From positions 11,036,001-11,100,000 of the forward strand of contig NC_083603.1 in NCBI RefSeq assembly GCF_029168945.1: DNA of 64,000 nucleotides, in the 5' to 3' direction. This document shows positions 1-10,946 of this stretch, in pieces. Positions within the stretch are counted from its first letter, which is position 1, and every line of letters starts with the position of its first letter. The stretch comes from Cannabis sativa (lineage: Eukaryota > Streptophyta > Magnoliopsida > Rosales > Cannabaceae). The position numbers and the translations under genes were made by a program. The notes beneath the pieces are model-generated. The model was not told the origin of the DNA and did no database searches. It saw only the letters and a program-made list of their open reading frames with translations.

Positions 1-912
1 CACTTGATGTGTGTGGGCACTACTCATCTCACAAGAATTTCGAAATTTTTCTCTCTTAATTTCGTGGGTTTGAAGCATTCAAAGACATGCCAAGAGAAGA
101 GAGAGGGGCGGCTTTATATAGGAAAAGGGAAGAGCTCAACTTTCCAAATAAGCAGTTTCCTCTTTTACTGTGTAATTGATTAACTGCCTTATTTAGTGTG
201 ATCCACCACTTTCCTATTTTTGCTAGGCTTTGATTAGCAATTACATAGCAATTAAAATTGAAAATAATAATTGGGAAACAAGCAAAGAGGTGGCTGGCCA
301 TGGTGTGTTATGGGCCTCACTTGGATTTGCAGTTTCCTCAATTTTATTTCTATTTCTCCAAAAATGCCATTTTTCCAATTCTAACCATTTAAATGCCAAA
401 ACTAATTACTTAATAACTAAAATAGATTATTAAATAATATTGTCATTTAAAATAATTATTAATTAGACATGCAAAGTCTCTTAATTAATAATTAAACCTA
501 GAAGCCCTTTTATTTACGATTTCATCCTTACTTAATGAGAATTCATAAAGTAGACATAGTCTAACTTTTAGAATTATAATTGATTAATTAAAATCAATTA
601 ACTGAGTCTTACAAGCAGTATGGTCTCAACTAGTATGGGGACCATGGGTCTATATAACCGAGCTTCCAATAAGTCGAACCGAATTTACCAAGTAAATTCC
701 CTAACTTATTAATTCCTCATTGAATCCACACTTAGAACTTGGAATTGCACTCTCAGTCATATAGAACGCTCTATACGTTCCGCGATATAGACACGTCATT
801 AGTTATCCATTGTTATAACCCTAATGTGATCAATGATCCTCTATATAGATGATTTACACTGAAAAGGCACTACTGTTACCGCTACACCTTCAATGTATTT
901 TATCCTTAAAAC
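1..912 (-). mobile_element. Copia-type LTR, distal part (interrupted)
   Basis: This is the 3' part of a Ty1/copia LTR read on the minus strand; it continues at 4581-5292 after an inserted gypsy element. It is recognised by collinear similarity to the complete solo LTR at 39297-41143, including the stretches around 'tatagaacgctctata' and 'gatgatttacactgaa'. The first roughly 270 bases of the family consensus lie outside the window on the left. No coding region is present. It may be a solo LTR or the 5' LTR of an element whose body lies off the left edge. Confidence 0.75.
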
Positions 913-2098
913 TGTTGCGAAAAATTATTAATTACTAAGCAACTGCACGCAATCAAGTAGTATACTCATGCAAGTGAGGTCGAACCACAGGGAATTGGAT
1001 TAATTACTACTAAACTATACTTATAATTCTATTTGGCAAATCAAAAGTATTTATGATTGAAAAAGGAAGAAAAAAAAATTCAAGAAACTTAAGAATAACA
1101 AAGGAAGATTAATCAAGATGAGAAAATAGGGAGAAGAATCCTGTTGTCAGTTTACCAATCGTTAATGCCTAATTGCTATCCTTTTCTTGAAGTGAATGAC
1201 AGATTATTAATTAACCTAACTCTTTTAAGATCTTTTAGGTTCTAAATCACATGTTCTTTAATTAATCTCTTAATTAAACTAACATGAAATCACCATTAAG
1301 CAATAATCTAAATGTCACATAGGCTATGCAAATACTTTCGTTTCACATCAAAACCTAGATTATCCAATTTTAGCATTCCAATTCTCACTTTTCAGATTTT
1401 AAATTGAGATCATAAAACATGTAAAAGGTGATCAATCTTACACATGGAATTAAGCACAAATATAGATAATTTCACAATCAAGATTGAAGGAATGGCAATT
1501 ATTCATTAACTAGGCAAAACTTAAAACAACATTCATCATCCTCCCTAAATAGGAGTTTAGTTCAAAACATCCATAATCAAATCCATAATTAACATTGAAA
1601 CAGAAAATAGCATAGAAAAATTAAAGAGAAGAGAAAGAACTAGTTGAAGCAATTGATCCGGGTCGCCGCAAGCCGTTCTTCTAGCCTCCTCCTTTGTTTC
1701 TAGGGCTCCAAATCTGAATAATCCCTAATTTTCACGAGCTATCTCTATTTAAACCAAGTCTCATCTTTAAAATTCGTGAAATTATGAAATTGCCCAAAAA
1801 TCCCGTCACTGGGGTCCCCGTCGCGACTGGCAATGCCCCCGTCGCGACGGGGTTAAACTTTGAAACTTCGAGATCTTCTCTGCCAGTTCCCGTCGCGACT
1901 GGAACAGGCAGCGACATAATTTTTGGTTTTTCTTCTCCCTTCTTTCACCACTTGTCCTCAATTCTTGTACATACTTTCTTTAAACACCCGAGGACCTGAA
2001 ACAAAAGAATCAAGCGTAAAATAGCCCAAAAACTAGAAATAAAGAGTGAAAACTAACTGTAAATATGACCCAAAACTGAGACTAATTTTAGCCTAACA
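913..2098 (-). repeat. Full LTR of the gypsy remnant
   Basis: The sequence is bounded by TGTT...AACA. It is followed on the plus strand by a pyrimidine run (aattcccctaaac), which is the complement of the polypurine tract expected before a 3' LTR on the minus strand. The length is 1186 bases. The stretch from about 1741 to 2038 is repeated at 4250-4580. It carries several copies of a GTCGCGAC palindrome in a CCCGTCGCGACTGG context. Confidence 0.7.
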
Positions 2099-3397
2099 AA
2101 TTCCCCTAAACTAGATTCTTACTCGCCCTCGAGTAAGACAAAAAAAATAAATACTACTAATTACTAATTTATTAACTACGCTATCAGATAATCACAATAC
2201 TACTGCTTATGTGCTGTTCTCTTCCATTGCCCAAACTAGAATTTCAATTCCACCAACTCTAACAATTAATTTCGATGCTCAGTTTGTCACATACTGCATA
2301 GATGACTTCACAATCGAAACAATGTTATAATGGTTTTACTCTTTCCAACCATTCCACTACCCGATAACTCATATGCTTGTATGCTTACCTCTCTCCACTA
2401 ATGTTGACAACATCCTTTCGGAATCAATAGGGCTTTTTGAGGTTTATAAAGTATGGCTTAGATATTTGGAAAATGAAAAATAATTTTGGCTAAAGATATC
2501 ATAAGCACAAAAATAACCCAGAAGCTTCTTTTAATTCCAAATTTCCCAAAGTGTTCCCACAACTCGCCATGATTGAGAAAAATTATTTTCTTACTTTTCC
2601 CAACATCACTGAATTTTATTATTTTTCTTGAATCATGTTTATTTTTTTCTTCTTTTTTTTCTTTTTTTTTTAAGTTTTTTTTTCAATGATATTGATCTTA
2701 CCAAATATCTTTTTTTTCTCAATCTTGCAAGTTTCTTTTATTTTTTTTCTATCTTCTCTCACACCATGTATTTTGCTCCCCCAAACTAATTGTATAGCTT
2801 ATGATATCATTGATAAAATAGTGAGGACAAAATTAACAATGTGGATACATATTTCGGTTCCAACAGGTGAAGAACAAAACAGGTTTAGGCTCAAGAGGGT
2901 TAACTAAGGATAATCATTTCATGGTAGGCTTGAAAGGCTCAAACTATCCAACAAATGCCTAAATCATATTCTTATTGAATGTTGTCAAGGATTTCGCCTC
3001 AAAAGAATAAGACATGCAAGTTCTAAGCTATCCAGTCAATCTTACCACAAACCATAGTAAAACAATTATAACATATTTCAGAGATCATCAAATTGCATTC
3101 TTACACATGTTATACAAGCATCCAAACTAATCAAAAAGTTAACAGAATTAAGCATACAGTTATTTTGCAATTTCAGAGCACATTACATTAAATAGCAGCA
3201 CACAATTATCCTTTAGCTTATAGCCCATTCCTAAGTAAAACAGAAAATTAAAGCAGAAAATTAAAAATGCAGAAAATAAAATTTTAAATCCCTCCCCCCA
3301 AACTAAAGATTCACATTGTCTCCAATGTGATATAATATTCAAGGTGAGAAGGACTTACCTGAACCCCCATCAGAAGGGGTTTGGCCTCAATACTGGT
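2099..3397. other. Non-coding internal region of the gypsy remnant
   Basis: About 1.3 kb between the 3' LTR and the protease block. I see no open frame of note and no polymerase motifs. There is a T-rich stretch at 2640-2760. Where pol would be expected there is only AT-rich sequence, so pol was deleted or this belongs to a non-autonomous subfamily. Confidence 0.5.
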
Positions 3398-4248
3398 TCA
3401 AATTGGATCAAGTCCACCTCTTGCATCCAATAGGGTCATTGTACCAAATGAAAAAAATTGACCTCCAATGTTGCTAATTTCAGAGTTTTGCACAAGAGTA
3501 AGTTCACCTTCAGAACTACCACACATCAATCTTTTCAAACGACGCCGAATCGTTCGAAGTTTCTGTTTAGGCTTTGCTCCGTTCTTATCAGCTTTAACAA
3601 AAGAACCCTTCACCATCTCAATCTTGCAACATGTAGGAATGCCGGTTGGGGCAAAAACATTAAAACTGACCTTTTCATCTTGCACTCGCAACTTTAACTC
3701 CCCCTTTTGAACATCTATTAATGCTCGGCCCGTGGCTAAGAATGGTCTTCCCAAAATAATCAGAATAGTTGAATCTTCCTCCATATTAAGAATTAGGAAA
3801 TCAGCAGGGAAGATAAACTTACCAACCTTCACCAGTACATCTTCAATTATCCCACGAGGATGAGTCAAAGAACGATCTGCCAGTTGCAAAGTCACTGTTG
3901 TAGGCTTTGCTTTTCCCAATCCTAGCCTTTTGAAGACAGACAATGGCATTAGATTAATGCTTGCTCCCAGATCACAAAGAGCTTTAGTTTCCACCGAACC
4001 CTCTATAGAGCATGGAATATTGAAACTACCCGGATCTTTAAGCTTGGGCGGTAGTTTCTTTTGCGAAATTGCACTGCACTCCTCAGTGATTGCCACTGTC
4101 TCGAATTCTTCCAACTTCCTTTTCTTAGCTAAAATTTCTTTCATGAACTTCAGGTAAGTTGGCATTTTCTCCAAGGCTTCCGCAAATGGAATGTTAATGT
4201 GCAGCTTCCTAAATATTTCAAGAAATTTTGAAAACTGCTTGTCGAGAT
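3398..4248 (-). pseudogene. Gypsy gag-protease fragment (retropepsin)
   Basis: An open minus-strand block of about 258 residues (4174-3398), with further gag-like residues upstream to about 4248 that are partly out of frame. The motif ALCDLGASINLMPLSVFKRL is a retroviral-type aspartic protease active site with D-L-G-A in place of the common D-S/T-G-A. It is followed by an IILGRPFLATGRA segment that matches the second half of retropepsins in gypsy elements. The frame ends shortly after, with no reverse transcriptase. The protease would normally be cut out of a gag-pol polyprotein. The upstream side runs straight into LTR sequence at about 4249, so gag is lost. This is a remnant, not a working gene. 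Confidence 0.8.
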
Positions 4249-4580
4249 CTCTCTATTTAAACCAAGTCTCATCTTTAAAATTCGTGAAATTACGAAATTG
4301 CCCAAAAATCCCGTCACTAGGGTCCCCGTCGCGAATGGCAATGCCCCCGTCGCGACAGGGTTAAACTTTGAAACTTCGAGATCTTCTCTGCCAGTTCCCG
4401 TCGCGACAGGCATGTTCCCCGTCGCGACTGGAACAGGCAGCGACATAATTTTTGGTTTTTCTTCTCCCTTCTTTCACCACTTGTCCTCAATTCTTGTACA
4501 TACTTTCTTTAAACACCCGAGGACCTGAAACAAAAGAATCAAGCGTAAAATAGCCCTAAAACTAGAAACAAAGAGTGAAA

Positions 4581-5292
4581 TGATATTTCAGCTAAATGAA
4601 ATGAGATCTCCACCATTTATCTTCGTTTGGTTAAGCTCGAAGGAAATCATCCTTTACTTTCTATTTGCCAAATAGAAGCTATAGATTCCATATTTATGTT
4701 AGCGCTCCCACTCAATTGCATTACCGTGTTCCCAAAATGTACGTATCACCCTGACCCAAAAGTAGGCTTAACTAACAAATCAAAGAACACGAGTAACACT
4801 CTTGAGATTGAACCTAACCATATCAGAATTAAGATCATTTGATCTAGGATCAACAGGTGATATTGAATTGAATATATATTACGGTAAATTTTAATATATC
4901 TAATCAAAGTTCAATATCGGTCCCTTCCGATGTATACTCCATACATCCGATACTGGTAAACTTTGCCAATGTCCTGGAAAGGACATAACAATTTTCCAAG
5001 GTGTAAGAATACATATCGCTGATTATACCATGTCAGTCTAAATCCAGTGTTCTGACAAATCAGGGAATAAACTTTTGAACATATAATTAAGATTATATTT
5101 CACTGTGCTGACAACACTATAATCTTTAACAAACTCATATGTTCTGGACTTAAAAAGAATTCATACATTATTTACATATAATCATGAAATAAATCATGTG
5201 AACCATGCAACATAAAATGTTATTTCTGATCTTTATTAATAAGTAAATCTGATTATATGAAATGAGTTTTATTTAGGGCATAAAACCCAACA
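4581..5292 (-). mobile_element. Copia-type LTR, proximal part
   Basis: The 5' part of the same LTR as 1-912, ending at right with the minus-strand start TGTTGGGTTTTATGCCC. It aligns along its length with 40440-41143. The sequence to the right is the integrase of another element, not a polypurine tract, so this is a solo LTR or a 5' LTR that landed in the Sirevirus-like pol gene. Without the gypsy insertion, the two halves make an LTR of at least 1.6 kb. Confidence 0.8.
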
Positions 5293-8200
5293 GAATACTC
5301 TGTAAGCACGACTGTTGGTGGAGTACCCCAGAAATGTCCCTTCATCACTCCTGGGATCAAACTTGGCCAAGTGATCACGATCATTCAGAACATAACACGT
5401 ACATCTGAAAATGTGCATGTGGCTCACGTTTGGAGGTCTTCCTTTCCATAGCTCATAAGCAGTTTGAGAGGTACCAGTGCGAAGATGAACTCTATTGCAC
5501 ACATAGCAGGCAGTATTGATAGCTTCAGCCCAAAATCGTTTTGAAATATTCTTGGCCTGCATCATGACTCGAGCCATTTCTTGGAGAATCCTGTTTTTTC
5601 ACTCAACAACTCCATTCTGCTGAGGAGTTTTTGGGGCTGAAAATTCATGATGAATTCCCATTCCATTACAGAACTCTGAGAATATGGAATTTTCGAACTC
5701 TTTTCCATGGTCACTTCTCAGTCTAAATACTTTTCCAACTTTGGAGTCTTTCTCAGTTTGCGGTCTCAATATCAAGGCAGAGAATGATCCGAATGTGTCA
5801 GACTTGTCTCTAAGAAATTCAACCCAGGTAAACCGAGAGTAGTCATCCACCAAGACCATTACATATCTTTTCCTACTGATACTTTCATTCTGCATTGGCC
5901 CCATTAAGTCAACATGCATTAGTTCCAACACACGAGAAGTGAGGAGTCTATTAATTGGGGGATGAGGAGTCTTATGCTGTTTTCCAAGCTAACATGGTCC
6001 ACAGACTCTCTCCTTGGACACTTTCATGTCAGGAATTCCCCCTTACAGCTTGAAGCTTCACCAATCTTTGGAGATCTCTGTAGTTCAAGTGCCCTAGCCT
6101 GTAGTGCCATAAGTCAGGTTTGTCCAAGAAGGTCCTGTTGCACACTATGGTATTGCATACAACATAGCACTGGTCTACTATTCTGTTTCTTGTTAAGACA
6201 ACACACCAATCAGATGAAACTAAACATTGAGTTTTAGTGAAACTTACAGAGAGGTTGTCGTCACACAATTGGTCGATGCTGATGAGATTGGCTTTGAGTC
6301 CTCTCACATATAGGACGTTTGTTAGCTGAGCCACTCCATTCACATTCACATCACCTCTCCCAGCAATCTCCCCTTTGTTACCATCCCCAAAAGTGACAGA
6401 TCCCCCTTTTTCATCTTTGTAGTTAACTAGAAATTTCTTATTTCAAGTCATGTGACGAGAACATCCACTGTCGAAGTACCACTGCCCTTCAACAAAGGCA
6501 GACAGGGATAGCTTTGCAACTAAACCAACATCAGGATTTGGTTTGGACTTTATTTTCCATTCTCGACGAAGTTTGTGTCCATGTGACTTATTAGGTAGAG
6601 GAAAGCTATTTGGACGATTGATCATTGCTTTCAAGTAGTTCTGCAATTTGTAACACTTGGGACGAATGTGGCCTCTCCTATTACAGAAATGACATGTAGG
6701 AATGAAATTATCATTCTGTAGTAGATTTTTTGCATCAGTCCACCTTCCTTCAAACTTGAGTTTAATGGGTCCAGTTGGAACCTGTCTCTTCTCAGATGAG
6801 TCAGATTCGTTAATGGTGGTTGAGGTGTCAGGTAATTCATCTTCCTTCTTTGTTGAATTGACATTAGAGGGCAGAGAATGCTCAACAGACATATCATTCC
6901 CTTATTTATACAACATCTTATATCCTAAGGAAGTTCGATCACCATAGGGCTTCTGAAGTTGTAGGGTTTGATTGATAGCTGTAGTGCCTGGGGGAATGAA
7001 TTGTAAATCTTGCTTGGTTCAAATTAGGTCAGCTGTGAGTTTATAGATCTCATTCTCCTTTTCATCAAGAAGTCTGTTGAGGTTTTTGACAGTGTCTTCT
7101 AACTTTCCTTTTTCAGTCTCCACTTGCTCTAGTGAGTTCTTTAGAACACAGATCTGTTTAGTCATGTACTCCCATTGTGCAAACATTTCTTCATAAGCAT
7201 TTTGTCGACCTGTGCTATCAGCTTCTGATGAGGTGGAGACTGCATCATCTTCAGACTCAACTGGATTACAGCTTTGGGCCATGAATGTCAGTACCTGCTT
7301 ATCCTCATCTGATCCTTCACTAGTTGTGGAGTTCTTTTCTTCATCACTGTCACTCCAGGTTGCTGCAAGGGCCTTCTTCTTTTTTAGTGTGTTGGCGCAC
7401 TCAGCCTGAATGTGGCCATATCCATCACACTCTCTGCACTTAATTCCTCGACCTTTTTGATCAGTAGAGGCTTGTCCTGGTTTGAAATTTACACCTTTGT
7501 TTCTCTTGAGAAAATTTTCTTTGTCAGCTGGTGGATTTTTTCTGTAGTTCTTTTTCAAGAATTTTGCATAGTTTCTCGTTAACATGGCAACAGTTTCATC
7601 AGTAATGCCATTCAATTCTTCTAGAACTGGTTTCTTGTTTTCTTGGTGAATAAGTGCAATGCTGGCATCTGACTTTTCTTTCAGCACCTCCTTTTGTTTC
7701 TTAGTTTTCTTCCACCTGGACAGTGATAGCTCATAATTTTGCAAGGACCCGATGAGTTCGTCAAGATCAAGTTCCTCAATGTTTCTCATTTCTTCGATTG
7801 AGGTAACTTTGGACATGAATCTTCTTGGAAGAACACCAAGCACCTTTCGAACCAATTTTGAATTAGAGTAAGTTTTCCCCAGAGCATACGATTCATTTGA
7901 AATATCACACAATTTTGCATGGAATTCAGCTCCGGACTCATCCTCCTCCATGGTAAGATTTTCAAAGGCCTTTGCCAAGGCACGCAATCTTGATTTCTTG
8001 ACAGCATCAGTTCCCTCGTTTTTAATTTTTAGCTTCTCCCATGCTTCCTTAGCAATTTCACAATTGGCTATGACCTTCAATTGATTAGTGGAGACAGCAT
8101 TAAACAAGGCATGAAGGGCCTTCGAGTTGAAATTCGCTCTTTCCATTTCAACTGTGGTCCATTGGCTTATAGGTTTGGGAATAACGATTTCATTCTCCAT

Positions 8201-8392
8201 CATCGTTGGTTTCCACCACCCTTCTTCTATGGACATCCATACTTTTTCATCTACAGCTCTCAAGAAAGCACGCATCTTGGTTTTCCAGTATGGATAGTTG
8301 GCTCCTTCCAGCATCGGAGGTCTCGAGGTGGAACCTCCTTCTCTAAACATTTCCATCCTGCACAAAGAAGTGGAAGACAGACACACAAACAT
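5293..8392 (-). pseudogene. Sirevirus-like copia gag-pol, degenerate and truncated
   Basis: A Ty1/copia polyprotein on the minus strand, from gag (best ATG near 8356) to the integrase, where it is cut by an LTR at 5292. Gag (about 450 residues) has a UBN2-type domain and a zinc knuckle, CRECDGYGHIQAEC, near 7420. A second knuckle, CHFCNRRGHIRPKC, lies near 6670. The protease motif WYFDSGCSRHMT is at about 6450-6480, and the GAG-pre-integrase block is at 6349-6029. Integrase residues are visible in MHVDLMGPM, RLRSDHGKEFEN and PQQNGVVE (D, D, E). Stops occur near 7018, 6900, 6441 and 5598, and there is a frameshift between 6029 and 5931. Reverse transcriptase and RNase H would lie beyond 5292 and are not seen. 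Gag length, the CCHC context and the acidic SDEE tail after the knuckle match the SIRE/Maximus lineage. The copy is inactive. Confidence 0.88.
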
Positions 8393-8522
8393 TCCGTAGT
8401 TCTTCGAGAGAGAACTCAGAGGTGGTTAGTGACGACAGAATCAGTCCTTAAGATTGAATCAAGAATCAAGGATCAAGAATCAAACAGGAGTAGGATCTAA
8501 CACAAATTTTTAGAAAATTTCA

Positions 8523-8535
8523 GGCTCTGATACCA
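8523..8535 (-). other. Primer binding site of the Sirevirus-like element
   Basis: On the minus strand this reads TGGTATCAGAGCC, complementary to the 3' end of initiator methionine tRNA. It lies two bases inside the LTR end at 8538. It fixes the element's orientation and its 5' LTR boundary. Confidence 0.85.
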
Positions 8536-8537
8536 AT

Positions 8538-9285
8538 TGAAAGTACAACTTGTTGATTTTAATGATCCAAATTACCAAGTTGATTATCTTTAGATTGATT
8601 GATTTCAAGATATGAATTATAGACATGAATCAATAATCAAGCAGTAAATCACGCAACAATTTACAAGCTTCATCTACACTGAGAACACATCTCAGCCGAC
8701 TAGTGCTTGGGTTCCCCGAACCAGGGTAAATTCATCTACTAATTCTCAAAGGTTCATATTACAATTTCCAATTCTCTCTAAAGGAATCAAATACAACCTT
8801 AACAGGAATTAGAAATGAATTACCAACAACAATCAAGAACCCTGATTGTTAGTGCACAATCCCTTGTGCAGCAACTGAGTTCTTCTTCAACATGTCTTCA
8901 ACCTGAAATCCCTTCAGATCTGATGAATGAAGATGACACTGAACTCCCTTTAGTTTGAACTCAGCAACTCCAGACTCAGATCCTTTCGCCATTGATGACC
9001 ATCTTCAAGCTATACGATCTGACCTGTAATCACAACAACAAGAAACAAGATACGACACTATCTCCACAGACAACCGAAATAACAAACTGAATGATTTAAT
9101 GGATAAACTCTTTACTAACAAAAAACCGACTATTTATATATCCACAAACAAGTCCACCTGGCACTAACTAACACTTAACTGAAACTGACGTAACAGAACG
9201 CTAGTGCAGATATAACAGACTAAAACACCAGACACGACTAGACATTGAACAGAACAAAAACTGTCACAAAATAATGACACTAACA
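8538..9285 (-). repeat. 5' LTR of the Sirevirus-like element
   Basis: 748 bases; on the minus strand it starts TGTTAGTGTC and ends TACTTTCA, next to the primer binding site. The matching 3' LTR is not in the window, so neither age nor target duplication can be given. Confidence 0.75.
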
Positions 9286-9494
9286 CTCCTCTTCTTCAAA
9301 TGGTTGGGGTGAATTGAATTTGGGCAATAAGGAGGGTATTGGTGACTCCAATCCTATAGTGATGGATCCCAGTGCCAATCGTAATCAAAATTTGTCATGT
9401 CGTTGAACAGATTCATTACATCATGGCTTCTCCTTAACAAAGGCTCTCTAGTTACATCTGCTCCATAATCCACTCACCTTCTTATTTCATCATT
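9286..9494. other. Unassigned spacer
   Basis: About 200 bases between the copia LTR and the Cassandra element. There is no supported gene or repeat. It is the host or older-element sequence into which both were inserted. Confidence 0.4.
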
Positions 9495-9499
9495 AAGTC

Positions 9500-9595
9500 T
9501 ATAATGCCCCCGCTTCAAGCCTCCATTGGACCCTTACACCCACGGAATAATGGCTCTTATACACAAGTACGCCACTCTGGTTGCTTTTTGGAACC
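9500..9595 (-). repeat. Inverted copy of the Cassandra LTR 3' end
   Basis: This matches the reverse complement of 15150-15246 with only scattered mismatches, from the terminus through 'acccacggaataatggctct'. It replaces the expected 5' LTR, so both outer ends of the element carry the same LTR terminus facing outward. Confidence 0.75.
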
Positions 9596-9753
9596 TGTGG
9601 GGTATGGGCCCACAACATGCGTTACTCATTGTATCAGAGCCTTGACCCAGCTACCAAAAGTGTGGTCGACGGGGACATCGGACCCCGTAAGGGAAGTGAT
9701 TGTGACAGTCAGTAGTCTCGTGATCCGTAAGAGAAAATACAGGGTAAGCTATG

Positions 9754-10946
9754 TGTCACGGGCTCACCTTTTCAGGCAGCGGAACACCCGTGCGGCACCT
9801 TGACTTCTCTAAGCCAAGGTCAGCCTTCCAACCCTCCGAGTAATAATGGGCTCATTTTTCGCGCGACCGTGTGCCTCGGGCACACTCCCGTCTCTCGAAC
9901 AACTCCCGCCGAGTCATGCTCGCAAGCATCCATGAGTGCATTCATGTACCGAGACTCTCTAGCTAAGATACTCGCACTGTCCATAGGTTCCCACCATGGT
10001 CAGACAAATCCCAACACCGACGCTCACCTTGTCACTCGTGACCAAGGTAGCATGTGTGGCGAGATGCCAACACCAAGCCAACGTGCCAACGCCTCTATCA
10101 TGCCCCATTCGATACTGTCCGAATAGTCTCCCTCATCGCCCAAGGACTCCCATACGTCCATGGACCAATCCTCAAGGCCCCATGCCTCCACGCATGTTAG
10201 CAGGCCCTCAAGACAAGCCACCAAACCAGTTGCATACATTAGACCTTTGCCCCTTTCCAACATGGTGCATCCGTCCCATGCGCGTATGCAAACTAGTCCA
10301 CGAATGACTACCCGTGTCATCTCGTGTTGAGACTCGTGGCCTAGGCGCACCACGACGTATCTTGGAGGATCTAGGCCACGTCTCGTCCAAGCGGCATACC
10401 GGCAAGCCAAGGGAAACGTACCATTGAACCTCTGGCGGCATTCTTCGATGAACTATCTGGTCGGCCCGATAATGTCCATGAGTACTCCAACTCATGGAGA
10501 CATATGAGTCCCCTCGTGGTCCTCATATGCCCGCCCTACTAGTCCCCACTGGCTAGTAGTAGCTCACTTAGCACCAAGGTGCAAGGGGTGGTGGAGAGCT
10601 GACACCAGAGTACCCCCCTTAAAGAGCATTCTGAGCTTTTAGCCTTCTACCAGGAACATAGATGATTTTTGCTCTGTAGACATATGGGAAGCACCATATA
10701 CCAAATCACCTAGTTTCGCCAAACCGATTGCACCATTCTATTTGTGGACCCAAATAAATGGTGAATACCAAGTCCCGTCCCGATCCGGACAATATTGAAG
10801 ATATTTACGAAAATGCCACTGCATACAAACTAAGCATCAGCATGCCACCTGCATGCACCACAACATGCCCCACCACTTGACCACCACTTGGCCAACTTGT
10901 GGGCATCACTTAGCTTGTAACGTGCCATCATAGACTGCACGTAACA
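9754..10946 (-). repeat. 3' LTR of the LARD-like element
   Basis: It begins TGTCACGGGCTCACC and ends CACGTAACA on the plus strand, so it is TG...CA bounded in either orientation. Open frames of about 100-130 codons inside it occur in both LTRs and show no family resemblance. They are treated as chance frames. Confidence 0.9.

Larger units (their letters stand above)
913..4580 (-). mobile_element. Deleted Ty3/gypsy element inserted in the copia LTR
   Basis: A minus-strand LTR retrotransposon remnant, with its 3' LTR at left (913-2098), an internal region (2099 to about 4248) and a truncated 5' LTR (about 4249-4580). The coding part keeps only the gag end and protease; reverse transcriptase, RNase H and integrase are missing. 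The right LTR copy ends where the copia LTR resumes, with a few bases of shared sequence (aaa) at the junction and no target duplication. The right edge is therefore probably a deletion breakpoint. The PR motif resembles the non-chromovirus (Athila/Tat/Ogre-like) branch; the exact lineage is not settled. Confidence 0.7.

Noticed and set aside
8523..8535. tRNA gene fragments at TGGTATCAGAGCC sites (also 13657-13669)
   Set aside because: These are 13-base primer binding sites next to LTR ends; there is no cloverleaf around them.
10024..10410. A conserved 128-codon minus-strand gene (also at 13942-14328)
   Set aside because: The two copies are the two LTRs of one recent element, so their similarity reflects duplication, not selection; no family motif is seen.
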